A DNA stretch of 64,000 nucleotides, taken from the NCBI GenBank assembly GCA_947303805.1, contig CAMYZE010000003.1:215146-279145 (forward strand). Direction: 5' to 3'. The translations under genes were made by a program, and so were the position numbers. This document shows positions 1 to 7,440 of the stretch, piece by piece. How positions within the stretch are numbered: position 1 is the first letter of the stretch; every line of letters begins with the position of its first letter. The stretch is from an uncultured Clostridia bacterium (GTDB taxonomy: Bacteria; Bacillota; Clostridia; Lachnospirales; Lachnospiraceae). The notes under the pieces were generated by a model. That model did no database searches and was not told the origin of the DNA. It was given only the letters and a program-made list of their open reading frames with translations.

Positions 1-43
1 TTTTATACGGCCAAAATGCCGTAATTTCAACTGTTTTTTAAAG

Positions 44-96
44 GGGCTCGTAAAACTCGCCCATACAAAAAAGGCTCGTAAAACTCGCCCATACAA
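44..96 (+). repeat. Dispersed palindromic repeat, two tandem copies
   Basis: Copies at 44-68 and 73-96 share gggctcgtaaaactcgccca followed by tacaa; the second lacks the first g. Each copy has a weak inverted repeat (gggc.gag type) and the tail tacaa. The same unit recurs at 1339, 1369 (inverted), 3957, 8098 (inverted), 22211, 58032, 58795 and 58826. Confidence 0.85.
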
Positions 97-98
97 AA

Positions 99-119
99 GG
101 GGCTCGCTCTGCGAGCCCC
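99..119 (-). terminator. Hairpin downstream of rplA, repeat-derived
   Basis: Nine-base perfect arms (ggggctcgc and gcgagcccc) surround a 3-nt loop. On the minus strand the stem is followed by TTTTGTATG, so it could terminate the rpmG-secE-nusG-rplK-rplA transcript. The sequence clearly belongs to the dispersed repeat family, so a terminator function may be a by-product of insertion. Confidence 0.5.
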
Positions 120-142
120 TTTATCGGCGCCATCCTATTTTA

Positions 143-841
143 TTATACTCCGTATTTTATTGTATTAAGTTTTACTCCTGGCCCCATAGTAGAAGTAATA
201 GTGATACTCTTTAAGTAAGTTCCTTTAAGTGATTGAGGTCTTGCCTTAACGATTGCATTCATAAGTGCATCTAAGTTTTGCTCAAGCTTATCTTCACTGA
301 AACTTGCTTTTCCAAGTGGGCAGTGAATTAAGTTTTGCTTATCAAGACGATATTCAACCTTACCTGCTTTTAACTCTTCTATAATCTTCTTTACGTCTGC
401 TGTAACTGTACCAGTCTTTGGGTTTGGCATGAGACCCTTAGGTCCTAAAATCTTTGCGAGTTTACCAATAGTTCCCATCATATCCGGTGTAGCAACTACT
501 GCATCAAAGTCAAGCCAACCTTCTGATTGTATTTTTTGTGCATACTCATCTGCACCTACATAATCTGCTCCAGCTGCCTTAGCCTCATCTGCCTTAGCAT
601 CCTTTGCAAATACTAATATCTTTACTTTCTTACCAGTTCCTGCTGGAAGAACTACTGAACCTCTTATCTGTTGCTCTGCATACTTAGAGTCACAGCCAGT
701 TCTTATATGTAATTCTATAGTCTCATCAAACTTTGCAGTTGCATTTTTCTTAACTACAGAGATTGCCTCTTTAGAATCGTACATCTTCTTTGGATCATAT
801 GCTTTTAACTTTGCATCATATTTCTTTGCTAACTTTTTCAT
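143..841 (-). CDS. rplA: 50S ribosomal protein L1
   Basis: L1 binds 23S rRNA at the mobile L1 stalk that guides deacylated tRNA from the E site; in many bacteria it also represses its own mRNA. The 232-residue length is normal and the family core [14 protein letters not shown] is present near residues 125-140. Two adjacent starts exist: GTG at 844 and ATG at 841. I prefer the ATG because the Shine-Dalgarno sequence (aggggagg) is 7 nt before it but only 4 nt before the GTG. It follows rplK after 13 nt and is the last gene visible in the operon; rplJ and rplL, if linked, lie outside the window. Confidence 0.97.
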   Translation of the reverse strand: MKKLAKKYDAKLKAYDPKKMYDSKEAISVVKKNATAKFDETIELHIRTGCDSKYAEQQIRGSVVLPAGTGKKVKILVFAKDAKADEAKAAGADYVGADEYAQKIQSEGWLDFDAVVATPDMMGTIGKLAKILGPKGLMPNPKTGTVTADVKKIIEELKAGKVEYRLDKQNLIHCPLGKASFSEDKLEQNLDALMNAIVKARPQSLKGTYLKSITITSTMGPGVKLNTIKYGV

Positions 842-854
842 CACGATACCTCCC

Positions 855-1280
855 CTATTCCTCTACAGTTACGCCCATAGAACGACAAGTTCCGGCTATC
901 ATAGACATAGCAGTCTCAAGTGACGCTGCATTTAAGTCTTTCATCTTAGTCTCTGCAATCTTTTGAAGGTCTGCCTTCTTGATTGTAGCTACCTTAGTCT
1001 TATTTGGTACACCTGATCCAGATTTAATTTTGCAAGCCTTCTTAATAAGAACTGCTGCAGGTGGTGTCTTTGTAATAAAAGTAAAACTCTTATCAGCAAA
1101 AACAGTGATTACTACAGGGATTATTACATCTCCCTCATTAGCTGTACGAGCATTGAACTCTTTAGTAAATGCAACAATATTTACACCATGTTGACCAAGT
1201 GCTGGTCCTACTGGTGGAGCTGGTGTTGCCTTGCCAGCTGGGATTTGAAGTTTGATATAACCTTCAATCTTCTTTGCCAT
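855..1280 (-). CDS. rplK: 50S ribosomal protein L11
   Basis: L11 forms the base of the GTPase-associated stalk with 23S rRNA and contacts elongation factors and RelA. The protein is 141 residues, the standard length. The proline-rich N-terminal segment [16 protein letters not shown] (about residues 20-35) and a C-terminal rRNA-binding domain are seen. The start has a strong Shine-Dalgarno sequence (aaggaggaaaattATG). The 126-nt gap to nusG is unusually long for this operon and is filled by two copies of the dispersed repeat facing each other. Confidence 0.98.
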   Translation of the reverse strand: MAKKIEGYIKLQIPAGKATPAPPVGPALGQHGVNIVAFTKEFNARTANEGDVIIPVVITVFADKSFTFITKTPPAAVLIKKACKIKSGSGVPNKTKVATIKKADLQKIAETKMKDLNAASLETAMSMIAGTCRSMGVTVEE

Positions 1281-1338
1281 AATTTTCCTCCTTGGTATTG
1301 TCGGGCTTTCACCCTCCCAAATTAATTTATAATCTTAA

Positions 1339-1394
1339 GGGCTCGCATAGCTCGCCCCTACGAATAAATCGTATGCGCGAGTTTTACGAGCGCC
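1339..1394. repeat. Two dispersed repeats in inverted orientation between nusG and rplK
   Basis: A forward copy (1339-1363) and an inverted copy (1369-1394) are separated by 5 nt, so the whole segment can fold on itself. It lies inside the ribosomal operon between the nusG stop and the rplK ribosome binding site. It may alter mRNA processing or partial termination at this point, but it has no clear U-tract, so read-through is expected. Confidence 0.8.
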
Positions 1395-1406
1395 TAAAAT
1401 TCAACT

Positions 1407-1940
1407 TTATATTTTTTTAATATCAGCGAAACCTATCTCAAGTTTTCTTTCGCCACCCATGAAGTCAACTCCCACAGTAACATTTTTCTTTGATGGATTT
1501 ACTGCGAGTACCTTTGCTATAGAATCCTTAAATGCACCATTTGTGATTACTACTGTGTCATCAACATTTACTTCTATAACAACTTCTTTTACTGCCTTAC
1601 CTTGAAGTGCTTCTAATTCTGCTTTTGATATAGGCACCGGCTTACTGTCTGGTCCCACGAACCCAGTAACACCTCTTGTATTTCTTATTACATACCAAGT
1701 GTCATCAGTCATAATCATATTGACTAAAACATAACCAGGGAAAAGTTTTTTCTCGTACTTCTTTTCTTTTCCATTTTTAAGTTCAGTGACCATCTGCGTA
1801 GGGATACGAACTTCAAATATGAGTTCTTCCATGCCACGATTCTTTATTGACTGCTCTATATCAAGCTTAACTTTATTTTCATAGCCAGAATAAGTATGAG
1901 CTACATACCACTCAGGCTTTCCTGATCTCTCTTCTGCCAC
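1407..1940 (-). CDS. nusG: Transcription termination/antitermination factor NusG
   Basis: NusG binds the RNA polymerase clamp and modulates pausing, Rho action and coupling to ribosomes. The 177-residue protein shows the NGN domain (from WYVAHTYSGYE near residue 12) and a C-terminal KOW domain (around VDDTVVITNGAFKDSIAKV). The start is GTG at 1940, preceded by taggagtgattgtaa, a Shine-Dalgarno sequence with 9 nt spacing. Its position between secE and rplK is the conserved bacterial order. Confidence 0.97.
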   Translation of the reverse strand: MAEERSGKPEWYVAHTYSGYENKVKLDIEQSIKNRGMEELIFEVRIPTQMVTELKNGKEKKYEKKLFPGYVLVNMIMTDDTWYVIRNTRGVTGFVGPDSKPVPISKAELEALQGKAVKEVVIEVNVDDTVVITNGAFKDSIAKVLAVNPSKKNVTVGVDFMGGERKLEIGFADIKKI

Positions 1941-1956
1941 TTACAATCACTCCTAA

Positions 1957-2166
1957 TTATCTATTAAATAAGAATCCAAATCCTGATCCAATTAATGAAT
2001 CAAGTGCAAAAATAATAACGCCAATCACTACAGAACAAATTAACACAGTAACTGAGTCATTTAAAATCTGCTCATTAGATGGAAATATAATTTTCATCCA
2101 CTCAGACTTTAAACCTTTAATTACTTTGCTAACAACGCTATCTTTTTTATCTTTAACTTCGCTCAT
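1957..2166 (-). CDS. secE: Preprotein translocase subunit SecE
   Basis: SecE clamps SecY in the membrane and is essential for Sec export. This is the short single-span Gram-positive form: 69 residues, an amphipathic segment with the conserved LKSEWMKIIFPS stretch, and one membrane helix near residues 41-62. The start has aaggagactaagtaata upstream. It sits between rpmG and nusG, as is usual; the gap to rpmG is 2 nt. Confidence 0.95.
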   Translation of the reverse strand: MSEVKDKKDSVVSKVIKGLKSEWMKIIFPSNEQILNDSVTVLICSVVIGVIIFALDSLIGSGFGFLFNR

Positions 2167-2168
2167 TA

Positions 2169-2327
2169 TTACTTAGTCTCCTTATGAGTTGTATGCTTTT
2201 TACAAAATCTGCAATACTTACTTGTCTCAATACGATCTGGATGTTTTTTCTTTTCCTTTGTTGTATCGTAATTTCTTTGTTTGCACTCTGTGCATTCTAA
2301 AGTTATCTTAGTGCGCTTACTAGCCAT
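2169..2327 (-). CDS. rpmG: 50S ribosomal protein L33
   Basis: I translated this short gene by hand: 52 residues beginning [15 protein letters not shown]. It has two cysteine pairs (ECTEC near 12-15 and YCRFC near 39-42), so it is the zinc-binding form of L33. The ribosome binding site is aaaggagatttttATG. It is the first gene of the rpmG-secE-nusG-rplK-rplA operon and follows a consensus promoter at 2401-2429. Confidence 0.95.
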   Translation of the reverse strand: MASKRTKITLECTECKQRNYDTTKEKKKHPDRIETSKYCRFCKKHTTHKETK

Positions 2328-2365
2328 AAAAATCTCCTTTTCAATTTCACTTCAAAACAGGACTT

Positions 2366-2390
2366 AAAAAAGGGCTCGCTGCCCTTTTTT
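2366..2390. terminator. Terminator-like hairpin in the rpmG leader
   Basis: Perfect arms aaaaaagggc and gccctttttt surround a 5-nt loop, with A and T runs on both sides so either strand could terminate. It serves the secreted-protein gene that ends at 2445, but it also lies between the rpmG promoter and rpmG, starting only about 4 nt after the predicted start site. Its gggctcgc core resembles the dispersed repeat. Confidence 0.65.
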
Positions 2391-2400
2391 AACCTTATAT

Positions 2401-2429
2401 ATATTACTACTTTTAGTGGCTGTTGTCAA
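2401..2429 (-). promoter_or_regulatory. Sigma-A promoter of the rpmG-rplA operon
   Basis: On the minus strand TTGACA (2424-2429) and TAATAT (2401-2406) are separated by exactly 17 nt. Transcription should start near 2394, just ahead of the hairpin at 2366-2390. Confidence 0.8.
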
Positions 2430-2444
2430 GATAGAAAATTGGGC

Positions 2445-3938
2445 CTATTGTGGTGATGTAATCTTTACTGAACCACTACTAGCAGTGACAATAGTATTTC
2501 CGGCTGTCCATTTGACAAATAGCATGTCACTTCTTTTTGCTGTATATTTTATAGTGCCTGTCTGCTTAGATGCATCAAATGACACCACTTCACTGTCATT
2601 CATTTGGGTTGCTGAACCGTCAAATACACCTGGTTTTAAATATATTTTTCTACCATCTTGAGCATTACTAAATCGGTAAGCCCATTCTATTGTCTGATCT
2701 TCTTCTATAGGATAGAGTGGTATGCCATTAGTCATATTGAATTTGTCTATCGTCTTTTCCGTTGATGAGGCACCAGATGTAGCACTATATTTATATGAAT
2801 ACTCATTGGTATCATTGTAATATATCGTAGACCACTTTTTACCATTTACATCAAGTGGTGCTGTCATAGGTTGGTATTTATTTTTATTAGTACTTGAAAC
2901 ACCGCTTCCAGTGCCTTTATTAACTGTTGGAAGGACTCTATTCATATAACTACCATTACTTGAAGCATCCATATATTGCATGGAAGCACCACTCATTGTC
3001 AATTGACCCCACATATCACTATTTGTATATCCAAAATATTGTCCATTCTTTTTTCCAGCCACAAATTTAGTTACCTGGTTATCAATCCATAAATATACTC
3101 TTGTGCTATCTGAATTATTGGCATTGTCTTCCCATACAAAGTCAAACGCCTTTTCTATTTTATGATCTGGTATAGTCACACTAACAATAACATTTGTTCC
3201 AGCAAGCAATTGCCCACTACCACTATTTTGAACTACAGATGTCTGCCAGTTGGTCCAACCTCCAGCATTAAATATTGATTCTTGAGTTCCTAACCAACAA
3301 AATGGCTGTAAATAATGTGTGCCGCTAGCAAATCCATCATCTGTATTAATCATATCACGAACCCAAGCTATATCCCACTTTTCTCCATAGTTTTCACAGT
3401 ATCCTACGTACTTATAACCTGTGACTGTTCCACTTGAGTTTTTAATTTCATTTACTAAAAGTCTTTTACCTTCAAACGTACTCTTATTTTTACTTAATGA
3501 GCCTTTAAAGTTTTTAGCCCATATACCCCAAGGTGCTTTACCATCATTATTTATTGCTCTTGTATATGTTACTGCATATGTGAGTGATATACTCATACTA
3601 TGGTAACTTCTTTGAAATGGTCCGAAATTATATAATCTACAAGTGATATTATTTGCAGCACCAGCATTTTTAGCAAATAGAGCTCTGTCAATCTTTGTGG
3701 TTGAAACTTTTATACCTGCGAGATATGCAGCTATCGCACCATCAATCTTGCTATCTATACTTGTGTTATAATTATCTATCTGAGTTTGGAAGTCGTTTTT
3801 TAGCGAGTCAAATTCAGCTTTTGTGATAAAGGCTGAACCGTCGTTGTCACTTACTATTGCAGCAAAACTTTCTATACTAAAAAGAAGCACTAAAAATAGT
3901 GCTGCCACTCTCTTTATCAATCTTGTCCCTTTGCTCAT
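2445..3938 (-). CDS. Secreted protein with N-terminal coiled coil, function unknown
   Basis: The 497-residue protein has a clear signal peptide (basic start, hydrophobic core, likely cut after SIESFA near residue 27). Mature residues near 38-70 (FDSLKNDFQTQIDNYNTSIDSKIDGAIAAY region) look like a short coiled coil. The rest is rich in aromatic, Asn, Ser and Thr residues, like an extracellular beta-rich protein. I recognise the type as a family common in Lachnospiraceae but with no known function. The C-terminal third resembles the truncated gene at 62914: both have a G.PLY.I motif and a DMLFVKW or DDLIWLSW strand. No sorting signal or lipobox is seen, so release into the medium is likely. Its upstream region carries both repeat families. 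Confidence 0.75.
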   Translation of the reverse strand: MSKGTRLIKRVAALFLVLLFSIESFAAIVSDNDGSAFITKAEFDSLKNDFQTQIDNYNTSIDSKIDGAIAAYLAGIKVSTTKIDRALFAKNAGAANNITCRLYNFGPFQRSYHSMSISLTYAVTYTRAINNDGKAPWGIWAKNFKGSLSKNKSTFEGKRLLVNEIKNSSGTVTGYKYVGYCENYGEKWDIAWVRDMINTDDGFASGTHYLQPFCWLGTQESIFNAGGWTNWQTSVVQNSGSGQLLAGTNVIVSVTIPDHKIEKAFDFVWEDNANNSDSTRVYLWIDNQVTKFVAGKKNGQYFGYTNSDMWGQLTMSGASMQYMDASSNGSYMNRVLPTVNKGTGSGVSSTNKNKYQPMTAPLDVNGKKWSTIYYNDTNEYSYKYSATSGASSTEKTIDKFNMTNGIPLYPIEEDQTIEWAYRFSNAQDGRKIYLKPGVFDGSATQMNDSEVVSFDASKQTGTIKYTAKRSDMLFVKWTAGNTIVTASSGSVKITSPQ

Positions 3939-3956
3939 TTTATTTATCTACGACCT

Positions 3957-3981
3957 GGGCTCGTGTAACTCGCCCCTACAA
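3957..3981 (+). repeat. Dispersed palindromic repeat, forward copy
   Basis: The 25-nt unit gggctcg, tgtaa, ctcgcccctacaa lies 18 nt upstream of the secreted-protein start at 3938, in its probable leader. It is directly followed by the G-rich repeat at 3983-4090. Confidence 0.85.
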
Positions 3982-3982
3982 G

Positions 3983-4090
3983 CCTACTATGTCCCCCTAT
4001 GGTTTAGGGGGTCTCCCCAGCACCACCCCCTACAAAATGAAAAAGATAGGGGGTCAAAACCCCCTATGATAGGGGGACATAGGGGGTAAA
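3983..4090 (+). repeat. G/C-rich palindromic repeat, copy 1
   Basis: Several ccccctat and ataggggg words alternate here. Positions 4046-4054 and 4059-4067 are perfect 9-base arms around a 4-nt loop. The segment 4018-4076 is nearly identical to 63758-63815 (a one-base gap and few mismatches), in the same orientation. No protein is encoded. The element ends beside the -10 box of the gene at 4111. Confidence 0.8.
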
Positions 4091-4098
4091 AAATATGG

Positions 4099-4104
4099 TA
4101 TAAT
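4099..4104 (+). promoter_or_regulatory. -10 box for the YgjP-type gene, probable leaderless start
   Basis: TATAAT ends 6 nt before the ATG at 4111, so the transcript should begin at or within a base or two of the start codon. No Shine-Dalgarno sequence is present. The best -35 match (gggaca at 4074-4079, 19-nt spacing) comes from the G-rich repeat, so the repeat may have supplied part of this promoter. Confidence 0.6.
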
Positions 4105-4110
4105 TTAATT

Positions 4111-4674
4111 ATGATAAAACTTAGATATAAAACTTTAGAATATAAAGACCTTACTATCTACTATGCTAAATATAGAAAGAATAGAAATATAAGACTAACT
4201 ATAGATGGCAAAGGAATAATAAAGCTCACCTGTCCTTACTATGTGGCAGATTATGAACTGCTTGATTTTATAAAGGAAAGGGAATCTTGGATTAGAAAGA
4301 ATTTGTCTAAGCAAGAGAATACTACTAACTTATCAGATTTTCCTGCACTAAAAATGAAACAAAAGAGAGAACTACTCAGTAGAATATCAATATACATATG
4401 TAAATATGAAATGCTGCTTCATACCAAAGTTGAAAAATATAGTATAAGAAAAATGAAAACGCTATGGGGAAGTTGCTCGTTTAAAGAATCAACTATAAGA
4501 TTTAATTCTATGCTTTACTATATGAGTGATTATTTTTTAGAATACATAGTGCTGCACGAGATGGCACACCTATTTGTACACAATCATAGTAAAAAGTTTT
4601 ATGAACTTATAAATAAATATATGCCCGACTATAAAAAAAGGTGGGCAGAACATAAACAAGTGTCGCTTAGATAG
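4111..4674 (+). CDS. YgjP-like/DUF45 metallopeptidase-fold protein
   Basis: The 187-residue protein has the DUF45 (YgjP, WLM/SprT-like) architecture: an N-terminal beta-rich part with a basic patch, then a C-terminal zinc site. HEMAH lies at about 149-153 and NHSKKF follows, giving the third histidine near 159. The conserved KTLWGSCS motif is also present near residue 110. Family members are presumed zinc hydrolases; the E. coli relative has reported nucleotide pyrophosphatase activity, so the substrate is uncertain. The start is ATG at 4111, with no Shine-Dalgarno sequence. The 3' end overlaps nrdD by 8 nt in convergent orientation, inside a shared hairpin. Confidence 0.85.
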   Translation: MIKLRYKTLEYKDLTIYYAKYRKNRNIRLTIDGKGIIKLTCPYYVADYELLDFIKERESWIRKNLSKQENTTNLSDFPALKMKQKRELLSRISIYICKYEMLLHTKVEKYSIRKMKTLWGSCSFKESTIRFNSMLYYMSDYFLEYIVLHEMAHLFVHNHSKKFYELINKYMPDYKKRWAEHKQVSLR

Positions 4675-4686
4675 CGACACTTGTTT
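4654..4686. terminator. Bidirectional hairpin containing both stop codons
   Basis: Fourteen-base perfect arms (4654-4667 and 4673-4686) flank a 5-nt loop. The YgjP-type gene stops at 4672-4674 and nrdD stops at 4667-4669, so both genes end inside the stem-loop. The outer ends are A/T runs (aaac and gttt), suitable for termination on both strands. Confidence 0.8.
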
Positions 4687-7267
4687 CTTCTACATATTTT
4701 ATTACATTTGAAAGATTTACATACTTATCTTTATCATTTACCACAAGCGTTGGTGCCTGCATTATCTGATACTTCTCACAATCTGCTGGGTTCTCATTTG
4801 CATCTACTATAGAATACTTAATTCCTGCCATATCGAGAAGTTCTTCTGCCTTCTTACAATTTGGGCAAGTCTTGGTAACAAATAATTTGAGGTTGTCTGC
4901 TTTTGGTATCTCGTGTTCTATTTCATGTGCTACTTCTCTTGCTGTTTCATGAGCTACTACATTATCTACTGTATCTGCTTCTACAACCACATCAGCTTTT
5001 TCATCCTTGTAGAAATTTTCTGCATTTACATTTTGCAAAGGCTCATTATTATTCTTAAATACATCATTAAATGATGGTGTTGCTTCAGCCTGCTCTTTTT
5101 CTGCTGCACGCTCTTTTTCAAAATTCATCTTCTCGACTACAGTATCAGGAGTTTCTGCCTTAAATAAGTTTTCTCCCATCTGCTCTATACGAGTAGCTGC
5201 GAGTTTTGCAGAGTATTCTTTTCTATCTTTGAACTCTTGAGCTTTACCATCATTCCAGTTTTGAACTGGTCTATAGTATCCTGTGATACGGCTATTAACC
5301 TCTGTTGGCTCTCCACAGTGTGGGCAAGTATATACTTCTCCAGGAATATAACCGTGATTCTTACATACTGAGTAAGTTGGAGATAAAGTGTAATATGGTA
5401 ATTTATAATTATTTGCAATAGTACGAACAAGATTTGCTGCAGCCTTCCAATCTGGAAGTTTCTCTCCAAGGAATGTATGGAATACTGTTCCTGAAGTATA
5501 TAATGTCTGAAGTTCATCTTGCACATCAAGAGCGTTGAATATATCATCAGTAGTTCCTACAGGAAGGTGTGATGAGTTAGTATAATATGGAGTGCCTTGC
5601 ATATTTGCAGTGATGATATTTGGGAATTTTTCCTTATCATGTTTTGCAAATCTATAAGTAGTTGACTCTGCAGGTGTTGCCTCTAAGTTATAGAGATCTC
5701 CATACTTCTCTTGATAATCTTTAAGTCTTTCTCTCATGTGATTAAGTACATCTATACTAAACTTGACTGCCTCTTCATCTCTTAAATCTTTCTTTAACCA
5801 CTTAGCATTTAAGCAAGCTTCATTCATACCTACAAGACCTATGGTTGAGAAGTGATTGTTAAATGTGCCAAGATATCTCTTAGTATATGGATAGAGACCA
5901 TTTTCCATAAATCTCTCTATAGTATTTCTCTTAATCTTAAGTGATCTTGCTGATATATCCATGAGCCTATCAAGTCTCTGATAGAACTCCTCCTCTGAAC
6001 TTGCGAGATATGCAAGACGAGGCATATTGATAGTTACAACTCCTACTGAACCAGTTGACTCACCTGAACCAAAGAATCCACCTGATTTCTTTCTGAGTTC
6101 TCTTAAATCAAGTCTAAGACGGCAACACATAGAACGTACATCTGATGGTTCCATATCTGAGTTTACATAGTTTGAAAAATATGGTGTACCATACTTTGAT
6201 GCCATTTCAAATAAGAGTTTGTTGTTCTCTGTCTCTGACCAATCAAAATTCTTTGTAATGCTATAAGTTGGAATTGGATATTGGAAGCCTCTGCCATTTG
6301 CATCACCTTCTATCATAACTTCAATGAATGCTTTGTTGACCATATCCATTTCTTTCTTACAGTCTTTATATTTGAAGTTTTGTTCTTTTCCACCCACGAT
6401 TACTGGAAGTTCTGCAAGATCATTTGGAACTGTCCAATCAAGTGTTATATTTGTAAATGGACTTTGAGTTCCCCATCTTGATGGTGTGTTGACACCATAG
6501 ATGAAACTTTGTATGCACTGCTTAACTTCATCATAATTCAAATTATCTATTTTTACGAAAGGAGCTAAATATGTATCAAATGATGAAAATGCTTGAGCAC
6601 CTGCCCATTCATTTTGCATGATACCTAAAAAGTTTACCATTTGGTTGCAAAGAGTTGATAAATGTTTTGCTGGGGAACTTGTAATCTTGCCAGGTATGCC
6701 ACCAAGTCCTTCTTTTATGAGTTGCTTCAAAGACCAACCTGCGCAATATCCTGTAAGCATAGATAAATCGTGGATATGAATCTCTGCATTCTTATGTGCT
6801 TGAGCAATCTCGTCATCATAAACTTCTGACAACCAATAGTTAGCAGTTATTGCACCCGAGTTAGAAAGTATAAGTCCACCTACAGAATAAGTTACTGTAG
6901 AATTTTCTTTTACTCTCCAGTCACTTACATTTAAATAATTATCTACAACCTGCTTATAGTTGAGAAGTGTCTCCTTGGCCTGTCTTATATCACTATGTTT
7001 CTTTCTATATAATATGTAAGCCTTAGCTACATCACCATAGTCATACTTAATCAAAACTTCTTCAACAGAATCTTGAATCTCTTCAACAGTTATGATACCG
7101 TTTTTAATTTTTGATCCAAAGGCAGCTGCTGTGCGCTGTGCGAGATCATCAATAATACTTGGATGAGTTTCTCTCTTACATGCGACAAATGCCTTATCGA
7201 TAGCATCCTTAATTTTTTGGATGTTAAAATCTACTTGTTCCCCATTTCTCTTTGCTACAATGAACAT
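4667..7267 (-). CDS. nrdD: Anaerobic ribonucleoside-triphosphate reductase with C-terminal glutaredoxin-like domain
   Basis: This class III enzyme makes dNTPs in the absence of oxygen using a glycyl radical. Domains in order: N-terminal ATP-cone (about 1-95, starting FIVAKRNGEQVDF), the catalytic barrel with the cysteines in GYCAGWSLKQ and RSMCCRLRLD, a zinc site (CKNHGY and YTCPHCGEP) and the glycyl-radical loop RITGYYRP. Then follow a low-complexity acidic linker and a glutaredoxin/thioredoxin-like domain (TKTCPNCKKAEELL, near 785-860). At 866 residues it is longer than the usual 600-780, owing to that domain. The fused domain may supply reducing electrons directly. The activase nrdG lies 27 kb away at 34729. 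Confidence 0.95.
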   Translation of the reverse strand: MFIVAKRNGEQVDFNIQKIKDAIDKAFVACKRETHPSIIDDLAQRTAAAFGSKIKNGIITVEEIQDSVEEVLIKYDYGDVAKAYILYRKKHSDIRQAKETLLNYKQVVDNYLNVSDWRVKENSTVTYSVGGLILSNSGAITANYWLSEVYDDEIAQAHKNAEIHIHDLSMLTGYCAGWSLKQLIKEGLGGIPGKITSSPAKHLSTLCNQMVNFLGIMQNEWAGAQAFSSFDTYLAPFVKIDNLNYDEVKQCIQSFIYGVNTPSRWGTQSPFTNITLDWTVPNDLAELPVIVGGKEQNFKYKDCKKEMDMVNKAFIEVMIEGDANGRGFQYPIPTYSITKNFDWSETENNKLLFEMASKYGTPYFSNYVNSDMEPSDVRSMCCRLRLDLRELRKKSGGFFGSGESTGSVGVVTINMPRLAYLASSEEEFYQRLDRLMDISARSLKIKRNTIERFMENGLYPYTKRYLGTFNNHFSTIGLVGMNEACLNAKWLKKDLRDEEAVKFSIDVLNHMRERLKDYQEKYGDLYNLEATPAESTTYRFAKHDKEKFPNIITANMQGTPYYTNSSHLPVGTTDDIFNALDVQDELQTLYTSGTVFHTFLGEKLPDWKAAANLVRTIANNYKLPYYTLSPTYSVCKNHGYIPGEVYTCPHCGEPTEVNSRITGYYRPVQNWNDGKAQEFKDRKEYSAKLAATRIEQMGENLFKAETPDTVVEKMNFEKERAAEKEQAEATPSFNDVFKNNNEPLQNVNAENFYKDEKADVVVEADTVDNVVAHETAREVAHEIEHEIPKADNLKLFVTKTCPNCKKAEELLDMAGIKYSIVDANENPADCEKYQIMQAPTLVVNDKDKYVNLSNVIKYVEETSVAI

Positions 7268-7317
7268 ATTTTTTCCCCTTCAAATATATATTTTACATAC
7301 CCACCATAAGTTAGATT

Positions 7318-7345
7318 ATTATATCATAATGATACCCAAAGTCAA
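7318..7345 (-). promoter_or_regulatory. Sigma-A promoter of nrdD
   Basis: On the minus strand TTGACT (7340-7345) and TATAAT (7318-7323) are 16 nt apart. This gives a leader of about 45 nt before the nrdD Shine-Dalgarno sequence (gaaggggaaaaaatATG). I found no convincing NrdR box. Confidence 0.7.
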
Positions 7346-7364
7346 TATATAGTTATTAACAAAA

Positions 7365-7392
7365 TTGCAACCACTATATGTTGTGGTTGCAA
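7365..7392 (-). terminator. Hairpin between the methyltransferase gene and nrdD
   Basis: Ten-base perfect arms (ttgcaaccac and gtggttgcaa) enclose an 8-nt loop. On the minus strand the stem is followed by AATTTTGTT, so it can end transcription coming from 7441. The centre resembles an operator palindrome, but the position fits a terminator better. Confidence 0.6.
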
Positions 7393-7440
7393 TAAGTTGA
7401 TTATATAAGGATGTCGCATAAAATAAGGCTTTTTTAGGCA

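Larger units (their letters stand above)
1..142. other. Intergenic region left of rplA with tandem palindromic repeats
   Basis: No gene is visible. Positions 6-23 form a short perfect hairpin (tacggc, six-base loop, gccgta). Positions 44-119 hold two direct copies of the dispersed palindromic repeat, 29 nt apart, and then a perfect hairpin of the same family. In many bacteria the stretch between rplA and rplJ carries the L10-binding leader; rplJ would lie left of the window, so that role is possible but cannot be shown here. Confidence 0.6.

Noticed and set aside
44..119. A possible CRISPR array because of direct repeats
   Set aside because: Only two or three copies, no unique spacers of uniform length, and the same unit is scattered through the window, including inside genes.
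7365..7392. NrdR box upstream of nrdD
   Set aside because: The palindrome does not match the acaCwAtATaTwGtgt pattern well, lies upstream of the promoter, and its T tract fits a terminator for the preceding gene.
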